From assembly GCA_964549445.1 (NCBI GenBank), contig CAZJVS010000011.1:1-64000 (forward strand): a stretch of 64,000 nt of DNA, read 5' to 3'. The notes beneath the pieces were generated by a model, which made no database searches, had not been told where the DNA came from, and was given only the letters and a program-made list of their open reading frames with translations. Positions within the stretch are counted from its first letter, which is position 1, and every line of letters starts with the position of its first letter. The stretch comes from SpSt-539 sp964549445. GTDB taxonomy: Bacteria; Planctomycetota; Phycisphaerae; UBA1845; UTPLA1. Both the position numbers and the translations under genes were made by a program. This document shows positions 18,095 to 26,312 of this stretch, piece after piece.

Positions 18095-18582
18095 GACACT
18101 ACCCCGTTTCAACCGGCAAAAGGGCACAAAGCCCCGGCGCCGGGCCGGAAGCCCAAAGCGTCAACCAGATACGTGCGATAAACCGTTTTGACGGCAGGCG
18201 TTAAGCGACGTCCTGTCGCCCGCCGGCCTGACTTGATTCGCCACCGATACGTTTGTGAGTTTCATGGCTGTCCCTGTATCGGCTGTCCTCTACCCAGATG
18301 TTGAGGACAGGTCCGCATGGTACGCTACATATTGTATATGTCAACGATTGGTTAAGCAGAACTTCGGATTGTCTGCAAGTCGTGGAGGGGGCGAACGATT
18401 GGGCGGCGTGCCCGCTAATTCTCACAATCCGGCACCCGGTTTTCACGCACCCATTCGATTGAGGATTCCAACATCAACGGGTCGTCGTTGATGTTGTTGC
18501 CGTCCGAGCCCGAATCGCTACAGTCCCATGGTCTCCCGTCTGCCTCACGCCGACTCCCACGGCCTTCGCTCGGAGGCACTGC
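18095..18582. other. Structured nrdJ leader and divergent upstream region
   Basis: A non-coding gap of 488 bases. On the minus strand it holds the nrdJ promoter (18317-18344) and a leader of about 215 bases with at least three stems: CTGTCCTC/GAGGACAG (18283-18290 with 18303-18310), CCGATAC/GTATCGG (18244-18250 with 18276-18282) and GCGAC/GTCGC near 18200-18215. Nothing that resembles a cobalamin riboswitch core was found. Nothing else is supported up to the propeller gene at 18583. Confidence 0.5.
18317..18344 (-). promoter_or_regulatory. nrdJ promoter with overlapping palindrome, possible NrdR box
   Basis: On the minus strand TTGACA (18339-18344) and TACCAT (18317-18322) are 16 bases apart. 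Between them lies ACATAT-TGT-ATATGT (18327-18341), an AT-rich palindrome resembling the NrdR box core; NrdR represses ribonucleotide reductase genes. Only one box is seen where NrdR sites are normally paired, so the identity is tentative. Confidence 0.45.
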
Positions 18583-20115
18583 ATGAGAACATCGCCGTTC
18601 GTACGCACAGGCTGGCGCAGGTGTCGCACCAGTCCCGATTCGTGGATTGTCATCCCGTTCGTCGCAATTATCGCTGCGTTTGTTGCAACGCAACCTGTAT
18701 TCGCTCAGTCGCATTGGCAAACGGTCAGCGCGTGCAGCGTGCGGCCGTTCAACTCTGCCGCGACCGATCATTGCTTTTGCGTGGCCGTTGCAGCGAACGG
18801 CCGTCACGTTCTTTTCGTGACGCGTGATTCATTGATGCCGGGCGCCTACTACGACAGAGTTGCGGAGATCTATGCATTCGATCGCGCAGCGGGGGGCCTC
18901 TCGATCGTCAGCGCGGCCGTCAATTCGGGCAGCCCGCCGGTCGGGGGCAATCTCGACAGCGTCGGCCCGGCGGTGTCGGCAGATGGTCGATTTGTTGCCA
19001 TTCAGACCGATGCATACAACATCGTCGCCCCGTTCAGCTTCGTCGGGCCACGGATCGTCGTCATCGACCGCGATCGCGATGCCAACGGCGTCTTTGACGA
19101 ACCACAAACCGGACGCCGGGCCGCGGCGCTCGTCAGCGTGAGGACGGACGGGTCGCGGATCAACAACAGCATGCATCCGTCGATTTCCGCCACAGGACGA
19201 TTCGTGGCGTTTCATGCGACCACACAGCCGGTCTTACGCGGCGATGCGACGGCGACACCGTATTTCACGCTGAGCGCCGACGTGCTGGTGCACGATCGCG
19301 ATGCCGATGGCAACGGTGTTTTCGACGAGACCGCGCCCGGCGCTCGAAAAACCTTGCAGGTCAACATCGATTCGGCCGGCGTACCCGCCGCGCCCGGTTC
19401 CAACAGCATCAACCCCGTGCTGTCGGGCAGTGGAAGGTTTGTGCTGTTTGAAAGCAATGCGACCAATCTGGTTGCGGGTGATACGAACGGGCTATCCGAC
19501 ATTTTGATCCACGACCGCGATATGGATGGCAACGGTACGTTCGATGAGCCGGGCGGAATTGCGACCACGCGCGTGAATGTCTCGACGGCAGGCGACCCGG
19601 CAAACGGGCCGACCAGCCGGCCCGCCGTATCGGAGGATGGACGGTACGTCGCGTTCGACAGTCTCGCGACGAATCTGGTGAATGCGCCGACGAACGGCGT
19701 GCGGCAGGTCTACCTGCGGGATCGAGTCACTCAATCGACGCGGATGGTGAGTGCGCGCGGGGGCCGAGCGGCGGCGCGGAGCGACTGCTATGGACCGACG
19801 ATCAGTGCGGACGGGCGGTATGTGGCATTTCAAACCGCGTCGGCTGATCTCGTCCCCGGAGATACGAACGGCTCGTTCGATGTGATCGTCTGGGACCGCT
19901 GGGCGGCGGACGCCGGCGTCATTGCGGTGGCAACCGCGGAGTTTCAGCGGGTCACCGTCGACAACGCCGGAAATCAGATCGAATTCGGCGGAATCTACCC
20001 CGCCATTTCCGGAGATGGGCGATCGCTCGCATTTGCAAGCGTGTCCACAAATGTGATTCCCATCAATCGCCAGGGAATCTTTCGGCAGGTCTACGTCGCC
20101 GAACGCAAGGAATGA
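18583..20115 (+). CDS. Exported WD40-like (TolB-type) beta-propeller protein
   Basis: 510 residues. The signal peptide has a long basic n-region and a hydrophobic core IVIPFVAIIAAFVA, with cleavage near VFAQS. The mature part has six repeats of the pattern S-x-x-G-R-x-[VL]-[AL]-F (SADGRFVAIQ, SATGRFVAFH, SGSGRFVLFE, SEDGRYVAFD, SADGRYVAFQ, SGDGRSLAFA), one per propeller blade. Acidic loops DRDADGNGVFDE, seen three times, look calcium-binding. The start is ATG 18583 with CGGAGG upstream. A pseudopilin-like gene follows 34 bases later. No enzyme residues are evident; a binding or structural role is likely. Confidence 0.8.
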   Translation: MRTSPFVRTGWRRCRTSPDSWIVIPFVAIIAAFVATQPVFAQSHWQTVSACSVRPFNSAATDHCFCVAVAANGRHVLFVTRDSLMPGAYYDRVAEIYAFDRAAGGLSIVSAAVNSGSPPVGGNLDSVGPAVSADGRFVAIQTDAYNIVAPFSFVGPRIVVIDRDRDANGVFDEPQTGRRAAALVSVRTDGSRINNSMHPSISATGRFVAFHATTQPVLRGDATATPYFTLSADVLVHDRDADGNGVFDETAPGARKTLQVNIDSAGVPAAPGSNSINPVLSGSGRFVLFESNATNLVAGDTNGLSDILIHDRDMDGNGTFDEPGGIATTRVNVSTAGDPANGPTSRPAVSEDGRYVAFDSLATNLVNAPTNGVRQVYLRDRVTQSTRMVSARGGRAAARSDCYGPTISADGRYVAFQTASADLVPGDTNGSFDVIVWDRWAADAGVIAVATAEFQRVTVDNAGNQIEFGGIYPAISGDGRSLAFASVSTNVIPINRQGIFRQVYVAERKE

Positions 20116-20149
20116 TCGCGACGCGCAACGCAGAATTGAGGTACGCGTC

Positions 20150-21177
20150 ATGTCCCCACGCATCGGACAATGCAATCGGCGCGCGATCACCCGTCTCGAA
20201 GTGCTCGTGTTGGTGACGGCCTTCGGCGGGCTGGCCCTCACCGCCGTCGGCGGCCTTACCACCGCGCGGGGCCAGTCCCAGTTGCTCGTGTGCCAGAAAC
20301 ACCTGCGGCAGATCGGACAGTTGTCTGTCGTCGTCGCCAATGCCGACAGTCGCATGATCGCGCATCGGCAGTCGTCGTCAGGAGCAAACAGGTGGACCGG
20401 ACTCGGCGCCTGGGATTGGGGCGGCGCTGACGGCGCTTGCGGGGAGTATCGAAGCGACTGGACCGGGCCGACTCCAGATTTCGGAGGATTTGGTGCGCAG
20501 ACGCGTCCGTACAACGTTTCGCTGTTCAGCGGGGCGATTCCACCAAATGCGGACTTTTCCGTTTTTCGTTGCCCGAGCGATACGGGCGCCGCGAACAGTT
20601 CGATTTACGAGCCGCGATTCGCCGATTCGACGCCGTGCACGCTGGAGGAGACCGAGGTCGTTCACAAATCCATGTTCCATGCTTTCGGGACGAGTTACCA
20701 GGGAGACTTTCTTTGGTTTCCGGGCGATTGGGACGCGTATGGCAATACCGGACTTCGGTATGGGTCGTTCATGCGGCCGTACGAGATGGTGGCGAAGCCC
20801 TCGGAACTGCTGCTATTTGCAGAATCGCGATTCATGCAGGCGTACCTCAGCACGACAGAGTTCATCGCCGGCGGGGCGCTCGAGGGGGGGATCCTGTGGC
20901 CGTTGCGCCGTGGCACGCCTCGGCCGGATTCAATTTGCTGTTGATCGACGGCCATGTGATCAACGCGCCGGTCAATGTGTCGGGATCGCTGGTTCCGCTC
21001 GATTCATTTCCTGTGGACGGTTACCCATACCGACTGGTGATGGCCCGAGGATCGGATTGGCGCGTCGATTCGTTTCCGGAGGCGTTTATAGTCGAAAGGC
21101 GCTTGGGTAATCCGATCGTTGAGCCGCTGAGTCAAGGCGTGATGTTGCCGCTGCCCGAATCGACATCCGGTCGCTGA
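20150..21177 (+). pseudogene. Type II secretion pseudopilin-like (DUF1559-like) protein, frame-shifted at a G7 tract
   Basis: Starts at ATG 20150 after GAGGT. The N-terminus is a type IV pilin-like leader: basic NRRA, then ITRLEVLVLV with Glu at +5 of the predicted mature protein and a hydrophobic helix. The frame ends at 20944, but homology continues in the -1 frame from the G7 run at 20884-20890 (GGDPVAVAPWHASAGFNLLLIDGHV), with the family's H-x-G-x-N-x-L-x-x-D-G-H-V block, down to TGA 21177. The joined product would be about 342 residues. The heptamer is phased as G_GGG_GGG, so programmed slippage, a real mutation and a homopolymer sequencing error are all possible. Such proteins are abundant exported pseudopilins in planctomycetes. 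Confidence 0.7.
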
Positions 21178-21278
21178 CGATCGGGTCGTTTCGTTCATCT
21201 ATTGCCTGCCCAGCTCCGCCGCTACAATTCGCCCGCTGATTGACCGGCGGGTGGTCCGGGCTTGGCGCGGAGTGGTGT

Positions 21279-21857
21279 ATGGCGGTTCAGTTTAATTGTT
21301 CGTCGTGCGGGAAGCCGATCGAGATTGATGACGAGTTTGCCGGGCAGTCGGTGACTTGTCCGTACTGCCGGACCGTGGTGAGGGCGGTTGCGGGCGGGGT
21401 TGCGCCGGTGGCTTCGCCTTTGGGAGAGGTGTTCGGAGCCGGGGCCCCGCCGCAGCTTGGGGGAGCGCCGTTTACTCCTCCCGCGCCGATGGCGTCGAAC
21501 TGGTTCGCGACGGTCGGCTTTCTGTGTTCGCTGCTCGTTATTCTGTCTTTCTGCGTCGCTTTTGGGACTCTCGGCAAGCAGTTTCAGCAGCAATTTCCGA
21601 ACGGACAGGCGACACCCGAGCAGACGCAGAAGCTGGTCGAACAAGCTGTCAAGGAACCGAGCATGGTTGCGGCGTCATGGTGCGTCATGCTCTCGGCGCT
21701 GACCGGCACCGTCTTTTCCATTCTGGGACTCGTGAAACGCCGTGGGCGGCGGTGGCAGGCGATCGTGGGACTGACGATTTGCGGGCTTTTCGCGATGTGC
21801 GTCGGTCTGCTGCTCGTGACTTCGCTGGCTGGAGCGTTGGCGAGCAAGCCGAAGTAG
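21279..21857 (+). CDS. Zinc-ribbon membrane protein
   Basis: 192 residues. An N-terminal zinc ribbon (FNCSSCGKPIEIDDEFAG...VTCPYCRTVV) is joined by a Pro/Gly/Ala-rich linker (about residues 40-75) to three or four hydrophobic helices resembling the DUF4190-type membrane unit (WFATVGFLCSLLVILSFCVA, VAASWCVMLSALTGTVFSILGLV, AIVGLTICGLFAMCVGLLLV). The start is ATG 21279, with GGAG six bases upstream. It is a common planctomycete architecture of unknown function. It stands alone between the pseudopilin and the DUF2203 gene. Confidence 0.75.
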   Translation: MAVQFNCSSCGKPIEIDDEFAGQSVTCPYCRTVVRAVAGGVAPVASPLGEVFGAGAPPQLGGAPFTPPAPMASNWFATVGFLCSLLVILSFCVAFGTLGKQFQQQFPNGQATPEQTQKLVEQAVKEPSMVAASWCVMLSALTGTVFSILGLVKRRGRRWQAIVGLTICGLFAMCVGLLLVTSLAGALASKPK

Positions 21858-21980
21858 GTTCCGAGTTTGCGCGGGAAACGCCGCATTGGCAGGGGCTTCC
21901 GTTGACACTGTGATTTCGCAGTGCTACCGTTGAATGAGATCGCTGCTCTGCCCGGGCGATCTGCAGAAGGGTGCAGAACT

Positions 21981-22421
21981 ATGGATTCGTCGCCCAAAAC
22001 ACGCTCCCCGAAACGACGGCCGAGCCGCGAGAAGACGCGGAAGCTCTTCACGCTGGAGCACGCGAACCGCACGCTGCCGCTGGTTCGGCGGATCGTGACG
22101 GACATCGTTGACCAGTACAAACTGGTTGTCACGGCTCAGCGGAGTCTGCACGAGCTGGCGGACGACGCGACGGCCGAACAGAAGCGACGGGCCGAAGAGA
22201 TCAGCCGCGACGCGGTCGAGAAGCTGCGCGGGCTGGCCGACGAGCTGGAAGAGGTCGGCTGCGAGCTGAAGGACTACCAGACGGGCTTGATCGACTTTCC
22301 GGGTCAGCGACAGGGGCGCGACGTGTATCTCTGCTGGCGGCTGGGCGAGAGCGACATCCGGCACTGGCACGAGGTCGACGCCGGATTCAACGGGCGGCAG
22401 GCGATCGACGCCGAGTCGTAA
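21981..22421 (+). CDS. DUF2203 family protein
   Basis: 146 residues from ATG 21981. A basic N-terminal tail is followed by the DUF2203 pattern: KLFTLEHANRTLPLVRRIV, a long helical segment, then GCELKDYQTGLIDFPGQRQGR with VYLCWRLGE and HWHE. The family is widespread and uncharacterised; the conserved acidic and His residues suggest metal or nucleotide binding, which is unproven. It lies 41 bases before the amidohydrolase gene and may be co-transcribed with it. Confidence 0.85.
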   Translation: MDSSPKTRSPKRRPSREKTRKLFTLEHANRTLPLVRRIVTDIVDQYKLVVTAQRSLHELADDATAEQKRRAEEISRDAVEKLRGLADELEEVGCELKDYQTGLIDFPGQRQGRDVYLCWRLGESDIRHWHEVDAGFNGRQAIDAES

Positions 22422-22462
22422 GCGATCTTTGCGGGGCATGGGGCGTCCGCTAGCATGAAGCC

Positions 22463-23824
22463 ATGCGGACGCGGTATCACGACGCGACAGTCATCGTTCA
22501 CACCGCGACCGGTTCGGCGGTTCGCTTACACCACTCGATCATTGTTGACGACACGCGGGTGGCCGCGATTGGCGCGGCCGATGAATTGGCTCGCCAGCCC
22601 GTCGACGAGGCGGTCGACGCGTCGCGGCTGCTGATCGTTCCGGGGTTCGTTAATACACATCACCATTTGTTTCAGACGCTGACGCGCGGGCTGCGGCCGG
22701 TGCAGACGGCGACGCTTTTTCAGTGGCTGACGGCGTTGTACCAGCGGTGGCAGCATGTCGATTTTGAGGCGCTGAAGATGGCGGCGCAGATCAGCATCGC
22801 CGAGTTGCTGGTCGGGGGCTGCACGACGACGAGCGACCATCATTACCTGTTTCCGCAGGGGTCGGACGTGCGGTTGGAGGCGATCCTGGAGGCGGCGGAG
22901 TTGCTGGGGATCCGCATTCATTCGTGTCGCGGAAGCATGACGATGGGGCAGAGCAAGGGCGGATTGCCGCCGGACAAGTGCGTCGAGGATGACGCGGCGG
23001 TGATTCGGGACTGCACGCGGGTGCTCGATCGGTTTCACGATCCGAAGCCGGGGGCGATGCGGCGGATCGATCTGGCGCCGTGCGCGCCGTTCAACGTCAG
23101 CCCGGAGCTTTTGCGCGATACGGCGGTGATGGCGCGGGAGCGGCGGGTGCTGCTGCATACGCACGCGGCGGAGACGCTGGATGAGGAGAAGTATTGCGAG
23201 GATCGGTTTCACTGCCGGCCGATCGAGTACTTGCGACAGCATCACTGGCTTGGGCCGGATGTGTATCTCGCGCATTGCGTTCACTTGAATGATGCGGAGA
23301 TCGATTTGCTGGCGAAGACGCGGACGTCGGTGGCGCACTGTCCGTCGTCGAACATGCGGCTGGGGAGCGGCGTGCCGCCGATTCGCAAGCTGCTCGATCG
23401 GGGCGTGACGGTTGGGCTGGGGGTCGACGGAAGTTCGAGCAATGACGGCGGGTCGCTGGTGCGCGAGGCGCGGCAGTCCATGTTGTTGCAACGTGTCGTG
23501 TATGGCCCGACGGCGGTGACTCCGGCGGAGGCGTTCACGCTGGGGACGCTGGGCGGGGCGACGGTGCTGAATCGCGCCGAGCTGGGGAATATCGCGGTCG
23601 GCAATCCCGCGGACATGGCGATGTTTCGCATGGACGACATCGCGTTTGCCGGGTCGATGGTGCAGGATCCGCTGGGTGCGTTGATTCTGTGTCAGTCGCC
23701 GCGGCCGGAGCGCGTGGTGGTTAATGGGCGGGTGGTCGTGAAGGATGGGCGGATTGCTCCGATCGATCAGGATCGGCTGGTTGCGAGTTTCAACGAGTTG
23801 GTGGGGAAGCGGTTCAGTCGTTAG
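22463..23824 (+). CDS. Amidohydrolase, 8-oxoguanine deaminase/TrzN type
   Basis: A 453-residue cytoplasmic zinc-dependent deaminase of the ATZ/TRZ family. Metal and catalytic residues are visible in order: NTHHHLFQTLTRG, LLHTHAAET, AHCVHLN, and GVDGSSSNDGGSLVREARQ. The SDHHYLFP and DGSSSNDGG segments are those of 8-oxoguanine deaminases, which convert 8-oxoguanine to urate; hydroxyatrazine-type deaminases are the alternative. The start is ATG 22463. Its last 11 bases overlap the end of rarA on the other strand. Confidence 0.85.
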   Translation: MRTRYHDATVIVHTATGSAVRLHHSIIVDDTRVAAIGAADELARQPVDEAVDASRLLIVPGFVNTHHHLFQTLTRGLRPVQTATLFQWLTALYQRWQHVDFEALKMAAQISIAELLVGGCTTTSDHHYLFPQGSDVRLEAILEAAELLGIRIHSCRGSMTMGQSKGGLPPDKCVEDDAAVIRDCTRVLDRFHDPKPGAMRRIDLAPCAPFNVSPELLRDTAVMARERRVLLHTHAAETLDEEKYCEDRFHCRPIEYLRQHHWLGPDVYLAHCVHLNDAEIDLLAKTRTSVAHCPSSNMRLGSGVPPIRKLLDRGVTVGLGVDGSSSNDGGSLVREARQSMLLQRVVYGPTAVTPAEAFTLGTLGGATVLNRAELGNIAVGNPADMAMFRMDDIAFAGSMVQDPLGALILCQSPRPERVVVNGRVVVKDGRIAPIDQDRLVASFNELVGKRFSR

Positions 23825-25157
23825 AGCGCTTGGGCGCGGCGGAGTCGCGGAGGGCTTTGAACTTCGCGAGGTATTCGGCCATTTTCACTTCGTGGCCGCG
23901 ATCGGTGGGGATGTAATAGGTTTTGTCGACGCCGAGATAGTCCTGGGCGGCCATGCCGTCTTTTTGATCGTGGGCGTATTCGTAGCCGGCGCCGTGGCCG
24001 AGGCGTTTTGCGCCGCGGTAGCTGGCATCTCGCAGGTGACGCGGGACGGGGATCGTGCGGCCTTCCTTTACGTCGGAGGAGGCGGCACCGATGGCGAGCG
24101 TTGCTGAGTTGGATTTGGGGGCGCACGCGAGATAGATGGCTGCTTGTGCGAGCGGCAACTGGCATTCGGGCATGCCGACGAGCAGAGTGACCTGGGCGGC
24201 GGCGTTGGCGAGGACGAGGGCCATGGGGTCGGCGTTGCCGACGTCTTCGGCGGCGCAGATGGCGATGCGGCGGGCAAGGAAGCGCGGGTCTTCGCCGGCT
24301 TCGAGCATGCGGGCGAGCCAGTAGATGGCGGCATCCGGATCGCTGCCGCGCATCGACTTGATGAGGGCGGAGGCGGCGTCGTAGTGCTCGTCGCCGGTGC
24401 CGTCGTAGACGATGGCCTTTCGCTGGATCGATTCCTGGGCAACCGCGAGGTCGATGGTGACGGGCTTGCCGGGAGTGGGCGATTGCGAGAGGACGGCGAC
24501 TTCGAGGGCGGTGAGGGCGCGGCGGGCGTCGCCATCGCTGGTGGTGGCGAGGAAGGCGGCGGCGTCGTCGGTGAGTGTGGCGCGGTGTTTGCCGAGGCCG
24601 CGGTCGGAGTCGGCGAGGGCGCGTTTCATCAGTGCGACGATGTTCGCCTCGCTGAGAGATTCGAACTGGAAGATCTGGCTGCGCGAGACGAGTGGCGAGT
24701 TGATGGCGAAAAAGGGGTTCTCGGTGGTCGCTCCGATGAGGATGATGACGCCGCTTTCGACGTCGCCGAGCAGGACATCCTGTTGGGCACGGTTGAAGCG
24801 GTGGATTTCGTCGAGGAAGAGGACGGTGCGGCGGCCGTCGTGTTCGAGTCGATTGCGGGCGCGTTCGATGATCTCGCGGACATCTTTGACGCCGGCGGCG
24901 GCGGCGTTGAGCTGCTCGAAGGCGGCCTTGGTTTCGACGCTGATGATGTGGGCAAGCGTCGTCTTTCCTGTGCCGGGCGGGCCGTAGAAGATGGCGCTGG
25001 TCAGGCGGTCGGAGGCAAGGAGGCGGCGGAGGAGCTTGCCTTGGCCGAGGAAGTGCTGCTGACCGGCGAACTCGTCGAGCGTACGTGGTCGCATGCGAAC
25101 GGCGAGGGGTTCGACTCGTGCGAGGGCCTGGCGGCGTTGGTCGGCGAAGAGGTCCAC
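23814..25157 (-). CDS. rarA: Replication-associated recombination protein A (AAA+ ATPase)
   Basis: 447 residues, the normal length of RarA/MgsA. RarA acts at stalled forks and is related to clamp-loader subunits. The N-terminal QQHFLG segment precedes Walker A (FYGPPGTGKTTLA), Walker B (VLFLDEIHRFNRAQQD), sensor 1 (GATTENP) and the sensor 2 arginine region (SDGDARRAL). The C-terminal tetramerisation domain includes EHYDAASALIKSMRGSDPDAAIYWLARMLEAGED, quoted here only to show residues near 265-300, and AAEDVGNADP. It starts at GTG 25157 (MDLFADQ), 44 bases after the epimerase stop, so it is probably the last gene of the minus-strand unit. Confidence 0.95.
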   Translation of the reverse strand: MDLFADQRRQALARVEPLAVRMRPRTLDEFAGQQHFLGQGKLLRRLLASDRLTSAIFYGPPGTGKTTLAHIISVETKAAFEQLNAAAAGVKDVREIIERARNRLEHDGRRTVLFLDEIHRFNRAQQDVLLGDVESGVIILIGATTENPFFAINSPLVSRSQIFQFESLSEANIVALMKRALADSDRGLGKHRATLTDDAAAFLATTSDGDARRALTALEVAVLSQSPTPGKPVTIDLAVAQESIQRKAIVYDGTGDEHYDAASALIKSMRGSDPDAAIYWLARMLEAGEDPRFLARRIAICAAEDVGNADPMALVLANAAAQVTLLVGMPECQLPLAQAAIYLACAPKSNSATLAIGAASSDVKEGRTIPVPRHLRDASYRGAKRLGHGAGYEYAHDQKDGMAAQDYLGVDKTYYIPTDRGHEVKMAEYLAKFKALRDSAAPKRSND

Positions 25158-25201
25158 GGGGGTATCATACGCGGCGTCTCGCGGTTCGCTGCGACGGTGA
25201 A

Positions 25202-26203
25202 TCAGGCGTGGACGGGTTCGAGGAGCGCTTCGAGGATGTGGGGGAGGTCGTGGGTGGGCCGCCAGTTGGGGTAGTGGGTTCGAAGTTTTCGGGTGTCGGT
25301 GATGTAGCAGGTGGGGCTGGTAGCGCGGGTCGAGCTGCTGAGCTTGGCTTCGATCGTTGTTCCGGCGATGTCTTCGAGCATGGCGATGGCTTCGAGGGGG
25401 CTGACGCTGTTGTCGCGGCCGCCGCCGAGGTTGTAGACTTCGCCGCCGTGGGGCTTGTTGTAAAAGGCATCAAACGCGGAGAGCAGGTCTGCGGTGTGGA
25501 TCGGGTCGCGGACGCGTTTGCCGGCGTGGGGGCCGAGGTTGAAGACGGCGCCGGTCGTTGTGGCGCGGGCGAGTCGGGCGAGGAAGCCGTGCTGGGCGGG
25601 CGCGGAGTCGCGCGGGCCGACGACGCTTGAGACGCGGAAGACGCCGGCGCGGAGGCCAAAGGCGCAGCCGTATTCCTGAACCATCAGGTCGGCCGCAGCT
25701 TTTGAAGCGCCCAGGATTCCGTGGCGCGACTGGTCGATGGTGCAGGACTCGCTGATGCCGTCGTAGTGGGCGGCGTCGGCGAAGTCGAAGCGGGTTTCTG
25801 ACTCGACGAGGTTCAGCGCGTTGGGGGCATTGCCGTACACGCGGAAGGTGCTGACGAAAACGAAAACGGCATCGGGGCAGCAGCGGCGCGTCATCTCGAG
25901 CAGATTGAGCGTGCCGACGGCGTTCGTTTCGAAGTCATCGAGCGGCGTGTGGCGGGGGAGGTGGTGCGTCGTGCGGGCGGCGCAATGGATGATGAGATCG
26001 AAGCGCGAGGCCTTGAACAGGAACTCCAGGGCGCGGCGATCGCGGATGTCGAGATTGTGATGGAGGAAGCGGCGGGCCTTGCCGTGAAGGCGATCGGGAA
26101 GCGGGGCGGTGTCGATACCGTCGACGCGATGGCCGGCGGCGTCGTAGTGGATGACCGCTTCGGCGCCGATGAGGCCGCTGCTGCCGGTGACGAGAACTTG
26201 CAT
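25202..26203 (-). CDS. NAD-dependent epimerase/dehydratase (CDP-paratose/tyvelose 2-epimerase-like)
   Basis: A 333-residue extended short-chain dehydrogenase. The NAD motif is VTGSSGLIGAE at the N-terminus, followed by HCAARTTHHLP, a VSTFRVYG strand, IDQSRHGILGASKAAADLMVQEYG, and RDPIHTADL. The position of the usual catalytic Tyr (YxxxK) is Leu164 (LGASK, Lys168 kept). The sequence around it resembles the CDP-paratose 2-epimerase-like branch, some members of which, from memory, have Phe there. It starts at ATG 26203, 109 bases after waaA, and is likely a cell-surface sugar enzyme. Substrate unproven. Confidence 0.75.
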   Translation of the reverse strand: MQVLVTGSSGLIGAEAVIHYDAAGHRVDGIDTAPLPDRLHGKARRFLHHNLDIRDRRALEFLFKASRFDLIIHCAARTTHHLPRHTPLDDFETNAVGTLNLLEMTRRCCPDAVFVFVSTFRVYGNAPNALNLVESETRFDFADAAHYDGISESCTIDQSRHGILGASKAAADLMVQEYGCAFGLRAGVFRVSSVVGPRDSAPAQHGFLARLARATTTGAVFNLGPHAGKRVRDPIHTADLLSAFDAFYNKPHGGEVYNLGGGRDNSVSPLEAIAMLEDIAGTTIEAKLSSSTRATSPTCYITDTRKLRTHYPNWRPTHDLPHILEALLEPVHA

Positions 26204-26312
26204 GCGGGGCTCCGCGACGGCGACGCGCAGGAATTGCCGGACGGCGGCCCGCTGAGCGACGCGCGAACGGCGGCTATATATCGGCGGCTTCGAACGAAAC
26301 GTGCAGGATTGC

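Noticed and set aside
18095..18320. Cobalamin riboswitch before the B12-dependent nrdJ
   Set aside because: I looked for the conserved B12-box type core (GCCACTG and the GCAACTGT-like segment) and did not find it; the stems are real but unassigned.
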